Below, piece after piece: positions 1-5,633 of a stretch of DNA of 8,778 bases; position 1 is the first letter of the stretch, and each line of letters starts with the position of its first letter. The stretch comes from Spartobacteria bacterium UBA6821 (GTDB taxonomy: Bacteria; Verrucomicrobiota; Verrucomicrobiia; Chthoniobacterales; UBA6821): the NCBI GenBank assembly GCA_002452515.1, contig DKEN01000103.1, positions 13,479 to 22,256 on the forward strand. The letters are read 5' to 3'. The translations under genes and the position numbers were made by a program. Below the pieces are notes generated by a model. That model had not been told where the DNA came from and did not search any database. It was given only the letters and a program-made list of their open reading frames with translations.

Positions 1-2
1 TC

Positions 3-1526
3 ATGCTTCCATGTCTTCAGCCGTCTTTCAATCACGGCCTGATGTTGTATCGTTTCCCTGTGCGAAAACTTTTTCTCTGGGTTCTCTCCCTTCTGCTGAT
101 GCTCGGCCTTCTTGGTTTGGTTGTTAGCGCGATCATGAACCACTGGCTCTCCGGCGAGGAATTTCACACCCTGATGGAACAGAAATCCTCACAACTACTT
201 CATGCCAAGACCTCTTTTGGACCGCTACACTGGGGATGGTTCCAGCTTTCCTCCCCCAGTTTCCATGCTGAAGGGCAGGGATCCACTTCTCTCCGCGAAC
301 TCGAAATCGGCGGCCTGCAGGGACAACTCAAACCGAGCGCCCTTCTGCATGGGCTGTTGCAGATTGAGGAGATCACACTCGAAAATGCCCGACTCCACAT
401 CGACACGGCGCGCCATCCCAAGGATCCCAGCCTTACTGTGCATCAACAACTGACGCAGCAGCCCTCTATGTCGCTCCCAAGCTGGGTGCCGTCACTGCTT
501 GTGATTGATCTGATCAACGCCAAGAAAACCGACATCCTGATCGATCTTCCCTCCGGAACTTCACTTGATCTTCGCGGCACGCATCTGGAAGCTTATCCCG
601 AGGGATCCGAAACCCGTTTTGAAGCGCGCGGGGGAACGGTGAAAAGCCCCTTGCTGCCAGAACTCGACATCAACACAATCCGCTGCCGGATCAAACCCGA
701 CATGGTTGATCTAAGCGGTGCCGATCTGGTTTTCCCAAAGGGAGGCGCTCTTCAGCTGGAGGGAATTTTCCCGGATACAAACCAAAGCTCACTGAGCGGG
801 CTCTGGCAACAGGTCCCCGTCGCCACGCTTCTTCCGACCCTTTCCAATCAAGTCAGCGGCACCCTCGACGGGAGCGCCACGGTAAGCTGGGATCTGGCTG
901 GTGCCAATTCTATCGAAGGCAAGGTACAGGCTAACAATGTGATTCTCTCCAACATTCCTCTATTGGAAGGGGTCTCTGAGCTGACACGGATGGAGGCGTT
1001 CAAGTATCTCTATCTCCAGCAAGCACGGGCGACCTTCTCCATCAAGGGAGAACGCTCTTCCTGGCATGATGTCGTGCTGGAATCCCAGCAACTACTCAAA
1101 CTAACCGGCGATGCCGAGGTGGGACGCGACGGTGCCTTTTCAGGAAATTTCCAACTCGGCCTCTCCAGCCCCATTGTCACCGCCATCCCAGGAGCTTCTC
1201 AGGTCTTTAGCAAGGATCAGCATGACGGTTATTACTGGACCTCCCTGCAAGTCGGGGGCTCTCTCTCCCATTTGACGGAGGATCTGACCCCCCGCATCAT
1301 GACTGCCGTGCTGAGCAATGCCGGGCTTCTGCTCCAGCAGGGAGTAAAACAGGGTTTGCAAATTCTTGGGATCAAGGGGGCCGTCATTCCCGCGCCTTTA
1401 CAACCAGAGACGAATGGCACCACCAAAACGGTGCCATCCAGTTCGCCACAATCGAGCACCCCTGTTGATGACCTCAAGCAGGGAGCCGGAGCCGCGCTCG
1501 ATGTAATCGGCGGATTTCTGAAATAG
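3..1526 (+). CDS. AsmA-like / DUF3971-type envelope protein
   Basis: The product is a large protein anchored at its N-terminus. One hydrophobic segment (about residues 23-46 counting from base 3) follows a basic stretch (YRFPVRK), and the rest is a long beta-rich periplasmic part. The pattern of repeated short amphipathic strands, the glycine-rich 'SGTLDGSATVSWDL' region (about 285-298) and the 'GxFxLGL...IPG...VF...DGYYWTSLQVGGSL' block (about 380-420) resemble the C-terminal parts of AsmA/YhdP/TamB-like proteins, a family linked to outer-membrane lipid homeostasis. The last 20 residues (DDLKQGAGAALDVIGGFLK) form a possible amphipathic helix. The ORF is open to the window edge, so the start is uncertain: ATG at 3, ATG at 42 (494 aa, directly before the basic/TM segment, my preference), or a codon outside the window. 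No clear ribosome-binding site precedes either ATG. The gene ends convergent to miaA. That it is a real gene is near certain; the family is moderately sure and the exact role unknown. Confidence 0.8.
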   Translation: MLPCLQPSFNHGLMLYRFPVRKLFLWVLSLLLMLGLLGLVVSAIMNHWLSGEEFHTLMEQKSSQLLHAKTSFGPLHWGWFQLSSPSFHAEGQGSTSLRELEIGGLQGQLKPSALLHGLLQIEEITLENARLHIDTARHPKDPSLTVHQQLTQQPSMSLPSWVPSLLVIDLINAKKTDILIDLPSGTSLDLRGTHLEAYPEGSETRFEARGGTVKSPLLPELDINTIRCRIKPDMVDLSGADLVFPKGGALQLEGIFPDTNQSSLSGLWQQVPVATLLPTLSNQVSGTLDGSATVSWDLAGANSIEGKVQANNVILSNIPLLEGVSELTRMEAFKYLYLQQARATFSIKGERSSWHDVVLESQQLLKLTGDAEVGRDGAFSGNFQLGLSSPIVTAIPGASQVFSKDQHDGYYWTSLQVGGSLSHLTEDLTPRIMTAVLSNAGLLLQQGVKQGLQILGIKGAVIPAPLQPETNGTTKTVPSSSPQSSTPVDDLKQGAGAALDVIGGFLK

Positions 1527-1612
1527 CCGGTCGGATGAGAGCATTTTAACGCTTATTGCGTTTAGAGCGGCTTTTCTTTGAATGCAGACAACATTCCATT
1601 GAAGAGCCGAAA

Positions 1613-1706
1613 ATTTTCGCGCGGAGACGCGGAGATCGCAGAGGATTTTTCAAAAGAGTTCAGGTGTCATCTCAGCCCCCAACTCTCTGCGCCTCTGCGG
1701 GAAAAT
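1613..1706. repeat. Imperfect palindromic repeat, possible bidirectional terminator
   Basis: This lies in the 247-base gap between two convergent genes. The left arm (1613-1635, ATTTTCGCGCGGAGACG...) and the reverse complement of the right arm (1684-1706, read as ATTTTCCCGCAGAGGCG...) match at 19 of 23 positions, with a 48-base spacer. Each arm contains the degenerate unit CGC(G/A)GAG(A/G). A small perfect palindrome, CGAAAATTTTCG (1609-1620), overlaps the left arm. The location and shape fit a dispersed REP-like element that can also end transcription from both sides. Whether it is dispersed in the genome cannot be seen here. The rest of the gap shows no gene. Confidence 0.55.
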
Positions 1707-1773
1707 CTCCCTGGTTTTCCTCAAACAGGAATTTCACGAGTTGATGCAAACGACCAATTGCAATGAAAATGCT

Positions 1774-2751
1774 TTAAAGAGCTAACAGCGTCACGGCTTC
1801 CTGCATCGCTAGATCGGAATTGGGAAAATGCGTGAGATTTAGCACTGGGAAGCTGTGCTGATTGCGGAACCACGTCATCTGTCGTTTTGCATAGCGGCGG
1901 GTCGCGACCGTGATGGCCTCAATTGCCGCCTTGCGGGAAATCTCCCCACGCTGAAGAGCACGGATCTCCCGCAGTCCGAGTGTCATCGCCGCAGTCGGCC
2001 CCACTTTTCCCTCGGGAAGGGCGGCAACCTCCGCTTCCACGCCACGATCAAACATCGCCCGGACATTTGCCTCAATCCTGGCGTTCAATTCCTCACGATC
2101 CCGTGTCACCAGAAGGGCGCGCACCCTGTTTGGGAGATGGGATCTGGAAGATGGAAGATGGAGAGGAGCACTTGAGGAGAGATCTCCAACCTCCGACTTC
2201 TGAATCCCTGCTCTCTGAGTCCGCGAGGCGGCCAGTGGTTTTCCCGTGAGCAACACGATCTCCAATGCCCGTTCGACACGCCGCCGGTTCGCGATGTCAA
2301 TTTGTTCGGGAGCTTCGGGATCGGCGTTCCGCAGGCGTTCCACCAGTGACGTCAGGTCATGTTGTGCCAGCTCCAAACGCAGCACAGGATCATTGCCGGG
2401 TAATTCATCAAGACCTCCCAAGAGGGCTTTCACATAGAGGCCGGTACCACCCACAACGAGGGGCGTACGTCCGCGCGCCACAATATCACGCAGAATAGGA
2501 GCGGCAGCTCGCTGATAGCATCCCGCATCGAAACGCTCGCCCGGATCAAGTGATCCGATGAGATGGTGGCGAATCCCCTCCTGCTCCGCAGGTGTTGGCT
2601 GAGCCGTCAGCAGGGGAAATCCTGCATAGAGCTGAAAGGCATCCGCACCGACAATCTCACCTCCCAATCTGGCGGCCAGACGGAGGGAGAGAGCGGTTTT
2701 GCCGGCCCCCGTGGGACCGGCAATGAGAAGTGCTTCCGCAGGAAACGCCAC
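1774..2751 (-). CDS. miaA: tRNA dimethylallyltransferase MiaA
   Basis: MiaA transfers the dimethylallyl group of DMAPP to N6 of A37 in tRNAs reading UNN codons, the first step of ms2i6A formation in the cytoplasm. The P-loop GPTGAGKT is at residues 12-19. The GADAFQLY segment at 35-42 carries the conserved catalytic Asp (D37). GGTGLY follows at 101-106, the helical 'NRRRVERALEIVLLTGKPL' at 155-173, and the family signature RRYAKRQMTWFRNQ at 285-298. The 325-residue length is close to the family norm. The start is GTG at 2751: an in-frame stop lies four codons upstream (2764-2766) and no ATG precedes the P-loop. No Shine-Dalgarno sequence is visible. Residues about 182-208 form an extra Ser/Pro/Leu-rich loop encoded by repetitive DNA (see separate entry); all core motifs stay in frame. 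It lies 38 bases downstream of the RRM gene on the same strand, so co-transcription is plausible. Confidence 0.95.
   Translation of the reverse strand: MAFPAEALLIAGPTGAGKTALSLRLAARLGGEIVGADAFQLYAGFPLLTAQPTPAEQEGIRHHLIGSLDPGERFDAGCYQRAAAPILRDIVARGRTPLVVGGTGLYVKALLGGLDELPGNDPVLRLELAQHDLTSLVERLRNADPEAPEQIDIANRRRVERALEIVLLTGKPLAASRTQRAGIQKSEVGDLSSSAPLHLPSSRSHLPNRVRALLVTRDREELNARIEANVRAMFDRGVEAEVAALPEGKVGPTAAMTLGLREIRALQRGEISRKAAIEAITVATRRYAKRQMTWFRNQHSFPVLNLTHFPNSDLAMQEAVTLLAL
2131..2208. repeat. Low-complexity repeat translated inside miaA
   Basis: On the + strand this stretch is purine-rich with tandem 7-base TGGAAGA units at 2145 and 2152, a partial TGGAGA at 2159, and a related GGGAGATGG at 2132-2140. 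It then switches to pyrimidine-rich CTCCAACCTCCGACTTC (2184-2200) across a GAGATCTC palindrome (2179-2186). On the coding (minus) strand it is read in frame as residues about 182-208 of MiaA, in the loop after the GKPLAASRTQR helix and before the VRALLV strand. A typical MiaA has about ten residues there. The composition is unlike the rest of the gene, which suggests an inserted or expanded repeat that kept the frame. Confidence 0.6.
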
Positions 2752-2789
2752 GGAAACGAAAGGTTACAAAACCTAAACCGCCGAACCGC

Positions 2790-3410
2790 TTAGGCGGCTG
2801 CAGCTTCGTTGCTTTCCGAGTTACCCTCGGAGGCTGCATCGCGACGCTCGGAACGCTCGCTGCGGCTTTCGGCGACAGCCTTGGCACCGCTGACGACCAT
2901 CTTGCGGCCCATGTATTCCTTGTCGTGCAGTTCGGCAACGGCACGCTTGGCCTCATCGACGGTGGCGAGCTGAACAAAGCCAAATCCCTTGGAACGATGT
3001 GTGTCGCGGTTGGCGACGATCTCGACATTCTGAACGGAACCAATGCCGCTGAAGAGTTCGAGCAGATCGCTCTCGGTCGCGTCAAAGGAGAGATTGCCAA
3101 CATAGACCCGGGGTGTGGTCACCTCGATGCGCTCCGGCTTGCGGGACTGACGGGAGGGAGAACCTTCGGCGCGGGGAGCGCGTTGCGGCTTGTCGAACTT
3201 GGCAGGAGCTTTTTTGCCGAGACCAAAGATCGAAAGGAGCTTCGCGAAGAAGCCCTGCTTTTTGACAGGAGCGCTCGGAGTGTGCTCGCGACGGGGATGA
3301 CCCTCGTTGCTGCGCGGCCCGCGGGAATCGGAGGAGCGGCGACGGCCGCCGTTACGGGGACGACCACCTCGGCTGGAGGAGTCGCGATTGGAGGAATAAT
3401 TAGAGGACAT
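2790..3410 (-). CDS. RRM-domain RNA-binding protein with disordered tails
   Basis: A single RNA recognition motif occupies about residues 100-176. RNP2 is VYVGNL at 102-107 and RNP1 is KGFGFVQL at 141-148, so the aromatic RNA-stacking positions (Y103, F143, F145) are all present. The N-terminus (1-49) is low complexity and rich in S, R, G and N (SSRGGRPRNGGRRR), followed by a short amphipathic helix FFAKLLSIFGLGKK (54-67) and a basic linker. The C-terminus (180-206) is charged and ends in EAAAA. Bacterial single-RRM proteins are known in cyanobacteria, where some respond to cold, and in PVC bacteria; their RNA targets are mostly unknown. The ATG at 3410 is chosen because the ORF begins there with a hydrophilic tail; no Shine-Dalgarno sequence is visible. 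It is first in a likely two-gene unit with miaA and diverges from the STN-like gene over a long gap that may hold a regulated leader. A helicase-free, stand-alone RNA chaperone is the likely role, by inference. Confidence 0.9.
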   Translation of the reverse strand: MSSNYSSNRDSSSRGGRPRNGGRRRSSDSRGPRSNEGHPRREHTPSAPVKKQGFFAKLLSIFGLGKKAPAKFDKPQRAPRAEGSPSRQSRKPERIEVTTPRVYVGNLSFDATESDLLELFSGIGSVQNVEIVANRDTHRSKGFGFVQLATVDEAKRAVAELHDKEYMGRKMVVSGAKAVAESRSERSERRDAASEGNSESNEAAAA

Positions 3411-3483
3411 GATGTGTAGTGTAAGGGACCCCTTCGTCTCACGGCCCGGGACACAGGGTCGGGGCTGACAGGGATCAGGACTG

Positions 3484-3513
3484 GTGTTGTGCGTTGCGTT
3501 ATGTGTTATGCGT
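3484..3513. repeat. Short degenerate G/T-rich repeat
   Basis: The stretch is built from overlapping variants of GTGTTGTGC, GTTGCGTTAT and GTGTTATGCGT, about three units of 9-11 bases. Read on the minus strand it is an ACGCATAACACATAACGCA-like tract about 75-105 bases upstream of the RRM start. It may be part of the RRM leader or a decayed simple repeat; nothing here tells which. Confidence 0.35.
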
Positions 3514-3633
3514 CCGGGTAGCGCTGCTTCCTCGTTGTGTCCCGATTCCCGACCGGAAAGGTGGAGAAGAGGTGTGGAAGCGTGTTATCGTAGTGCGTTG
3601 GCCGGTCAATGGGGCGGATCAGATGATCTCTTT

Positions 3634-3650
3634 GGCTTTTCAGAAAAGCC
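3634..3650. other. Perfect 7-bp hairpin in divergent gap
   Basis: GGCTTTT and AAAAGCC flank a CAG loop. A second, weaker hairpin CCAAT/ATTGG (3654-3670) follows after 3 bases. Neither has a T-run on a strand where a gene would need termination, so a terminator is not obvious; an operator or RNA-leader structure is possible. The same GGCTTTT/AAAAGCC pairing recurs at 8048-8071. Confidence 0.4.
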
Positions 3651-3918
3651 CCTCCAATCAAAATAATTGGAAAATGGGGGTTATCTGCCCAAGAGTCTCC
3701 CAAGGCATCTGCCAAAGCGAATCGCTCCAAACAGTCGCCCAAGGGTCAAAACCACACCACCATACGGCGGTCGCCGCGTGACGGACGGCATCCTCTTTCG
3801 CACTGAAACAGGAACGAGACAAGGCAAATCGACGGAGCGGGAGAAAGCATCATGTTCTTCCAAGAGGTGATTTCTGGCCTTAGGAGCGGTTTCAATCGTT
3901 CTGCACTTCACCTTTTTC

Positions 3919-3956
3919 TGCAAAAAATTGCAACTTTCCCCTAACTGCGGGGTTAG
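3919..3956 (+). promoter_or_regulatory. Inverted repeats just upstream of the STN-like gene
   Basis: TGCAA-AAAA-TTGCA (3919-3932) is a perfect inverted repeat 34 bases before the ATG at 3967. CTAAC-TGCGGG-GTTAG (3941-3956) is a second one, ending 10 bases before the ATG, where a ribosome would land. They could be a regulator-binding site and a translation-controlling hairpin respectively. This is positional inference only; no known operator is recognised. Confidence 0.3.
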
Positions 3957-3966
3957 AACCATATCC

Positions 3967-4977
3967 ATGAATCAAATTATTCCAAAACGACAACTCGTTC
4001 TTGGCGGGGCAGCCTTGCTGCTTCTCGGCATTATCATCGCCCGCTGGATCGCCGGATGGGGACTGGTCACCGTCCATGTCACCAATGTTCCCCTCAGTAC
4101 GGTCATTGCCTCCATCGCCAAACAAGGGCATGTGACCATTGAAACCTCTCTGGATACCAGCAAGCCGGTCTCCCTTGATGTCGACCGGGTTCCCGTGGCA
4201 GTGGCTATCGACGATCTTGCCACACGGACCGATGCCTCCTGGCGTCTCGTTTATCTCGCGGCTCCGAATAAGATAGATGTTGAAACAGCCCTGGTCAGCC
4301 TGCGCGGGTCAGGCAAACTGGATGACTGGACGACATACTACTTCCCACAGCCTCCTTTTGCCGACGCGACCGGAGGAGAAGTCATTGACCCACGCACCCT
4401 GGGATTGAGTCTTGAGGGACCTGATAAGAATCTCTCGCCACTGATGAATGAGGCCGCCCAAAAAAGCGGTGCCATGATCGCCATACCAAAAGACTGGTCA
4501 CCCGCAGCCTCAGCATTACCCAAGCCTAATCAGGTGAGCAAAGCCATCCCTGCGCTCGTGAAGTCGGTGCATGGCGCAAGCACCGAGCTCTTTTTCATCA
4601 CGGAGCGCGGACGGCGTGGCGGAGGGCCACCACGTGGAGATGACGGCGGTGCCCCTGACCAGCAGGATCAGCGGCCCCAGTTCAATTCCGACTGGATGGA
4701 GCAACGCCAGCTCGCCCAGATCGCGAAGCTCCCTCCAGAAAAACAAGCCGCAGCAAAGAAGGACATGGCGGATCGCAAGGCCCTCTTCGCCGAAATGCGT
4801 AAACTCACTCCGGAAGAACGGCGTGCCAAGTTTCAGGCCATGATGGCGGATCCGGATTTCATGGATAAAATGGCTGACCAAATGGTGCTACGGGCCGCCA
4901 ACCAGAGTCCCGAACAACGCATTAATAGGGCCGTGAATTACATCAACCGCAAAGCTGCTGCTAAAAATTCCCAATGA
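3967..4977 (+). CDS. Membrane-anchored protein with secretin-N/STN-like fold
   Basis: This 336-residue protein has one N-terminal membrane segment (about 10-30), probably uncleaved, then a periplasmic region. Residues about 33-98 (VTVHVTNVPLSTVIASIAKQ...VSLDVDRVPVAVAIDDLA) follow the beta-alpha-beta-beta-alpha pattern of the STN short domain found at the N-terminus of secretins and TonB receptors. Residues about 146-212 (LSLEGPDKNLSPLMNEAAQKSG...VSKAIPALVKSVHG...LFFITER) look like a second, more diverged copy. A Gly/Arg/Gln/Asp-rich linker (214-240) leads to a charged helical tail (245-335) containing LPPEKQ and LTPEERRAKFQ. There is no secretin pore domain. The ORF opens at a TTG (3928), but ATG 3967 is preferred because it directly precedes the basic/TM segment. 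It overlaps the prepilin gene by four bases (ATGA), so the two are probably translated together. I do not recognise a named family; a helper for prepilin secretion or assembly is inference. Confidence 0.8.
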   Translation: MNQIIPKRQLVLGGAALLLLGIIIARWIAGWGLVTVHVTNVPLSTVIASIAKQGHVTIETSLDTSKPVSLDVDRVPVAVAIDDLATRTDASWRLVYLAAPNKIDVETALVSLRGSGKLDDWTTYYFPQPPFADATGGEVIDPRTLGLSLEGPDKNLSPLMNEAAQKSGAMIAIPKDWSPAASALPKPNQVSKAIPALVKSVHGASTELFFITERGRRGGGPPRGDDGGAPDQQDQRPQFNSDWMEQRQLAQIAKLPPEKQAAAKKDMADRKALFAEMRKLTPEERRAKFQAMMADPDFMDKMADQMVLRAANQSPEQRINRAVNYINRKAAAKNSQ

Positions 4978-5543
4978 TCACCACAACCATTAAGCGACTT
5001 AAACGCGTCGATGGGTTTACCCTTGTTGAACTCCTTGTCGTCATTGCCATCATCGGCATGCTCGCCTCCCTGTTGATGCCGGCACTTCAAACGGCGAAGG
5101 CTAAGGCGCAAGGTGCCAAGTGTGTGAGCAATCTCGGCCAGATCGGTGCCGCCGTGCAGCAATACATCGCTGATCCGGAAAATGGCGCCCAGTTTCCTCC
5201 GATCTACAACACTGGCACCACCAATGCTGTCGTGGGAGCGAATGCTAGCGCCCCGGGTGGCACCTCACTTCTTCAACCATTACAATGCCTCTCCAACTAC
5301 GGTGTCACGATGGCACTGCTCACCTGCCCCTCAGATCGGCACCCCGATCCCACCTACGGAAGTTACATGTGGTCTCCGGTTTTGCAGGGCGAACAACCTC
5401 AGGACGTTCACATCTATGGACGTGGTGGTGTCTTCACCATCAGCAAACTCAGCAAAATGACGGTCTGCACAGACAATGGAATGCCCCATCTTGGGAAGGT
5501 CAATGTCCTCCGTGCCGACGGCCATGTGGATACGATGCCATAA
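4974..5543 (+). CDS. Type II secretion/type IV pilus-like prepilin (H-X9-DG type)
   Basis: The N-terminus MITTTIKRLKRVDG|FTLVELLVVIAIIGMLASLLMPAL is a textbook class III prepilin signal. The basic leader is cut after G14 by prepilin peptidase, F15 becomes the N-methylated first residue, E19 is the +5 Glu, and a roughly 20-residue hydrophobic helix follows (15-37). The segment AKAKAQGAKCVSNLGQIGAAVQQY (41-64) is the usual amphipathic continuation. The C-terminus has H172-X9-D182-G183 (NVLRADGHV), the H-X9-DG motif of prepilin-like proteins that are greatly multiplied in PVC bacteria. Four Cys (50, 105, 118, 165) could form disulfides. The ATG overlaps the stop of the STN-like gene, indicating coupled translation, and no separate ribosome-binding site is visible. 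It ends in tandem stops TAATAG. Its export machinery is not in this window. The substrate or structure it builds is unknown. Confidence 0.93.
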   Translation: MITTTIKRLKRVDGFTLVELLVVIAIIGMLASLLMPALQTAKAKAQGAKCVSNLGQIGAAVQQYIADPENGAQFPPIYNTGTTNAVVGANASAPGGTSLLQPLQCLSNYGVTMALLTCPSDRHPDPTYGSYMWSPVLQGEQPQDVHIYGRGGVFTISKLSKMTVCTDNGMPHLGKVNVLRADGHVDTMP

Positions 5544-5565
5544 TAGGATGAGTCGAGAGCTGAGG

Positions 5566-5628
5566 GTCGACAGACGATAGCCAGAAAATTGCAGTCATGC
5601 CGTCGACTTTTGACCTTCGTCTGTCGAC
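5566..5628. terminator. 12-bp perfect inverted repeat between convergent genes
   Basis: GTCGACAGACGA (5566-5577) and TCGTCTGTCGAC (5617-5628) are exact reverse complements separated by 39 bases. They fill the 90-base gap between the prepilin stop and the gpsA stop. A third GTCGAC lies in the loop (5602-5607). The position suggests a bidirectional transcription end, but the long loop and absence of a T-run after either arm are not those of a classical intrinsic terminator, so a small mobile palindrome is an equal possibility. Confidence 0.5.
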
Positions 5629-5633
5629 GCTGT

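Larger units (their letters stand above)
3411..3966. other. 556-base divergent intergenic region
   Basis: This gap separates the RRM gene (leftward) from the STN-like gene (rightward), so it should hold promoters for both. I see no convincing gene: the short ORFs have no recognisable motif or start signal. It does hold structure: a G/T-rich degenerate repeat of GTTATGCGT-like units (3484-3513), a perfect 7-bp hairpin (3634-3650), a 5-bp hairpin CCAAT/ATTGG (3654-3670), a compact CGGCGGTCGCCG palindrome (3765-3776), and a TGCAA-N4-TTGCA inverted repeat (3919-3932). No -35/-10 pair with good spacing could be assigned with confidence. Confidence 0.6.

Noticed and set aside
1556..1766. Two 62-codon ORFs over the palindromic repeat
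   Set aside because: They consist largely of translated repeat sequence and lack any start signal.
2106..2300. Possible frameshift or pseudogene in miaA around the repeat
   Set aside because: The frame is continuous from the P-loop to the C-terminal RRYAKRQMTWFRNQ motif, so the gene appears intact despite the insert.
2657..3419. Long ORFs opposite to and out of frame with the RRM gene and miaA start (2730-3419 on +, 2657-3103 on -)
   Set aside because: They mirror the RRM gene, whose RNP1 and RNP2 motifs prove the real frame; their translations have no recognisable domain and biased composition.
3484..3780. CRISPR-like or tRNA/6S RNA gene in the divergent gap
   Set aside because: There are no regularly spaced identical repeats, no cloverleaf with TTC-loop motif, and no long 6S-type hairpin with an open bubble that I could draw.
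3494..3870. Small ORFs in the divergent gap (3494-3781, 3667-3870 and 3506-3742 on the minus strand)
   Set aside because: No ribosome-binding site, no motif, and overlapping ORFs on both strands of similar length look like chance in GC-rich DNA.
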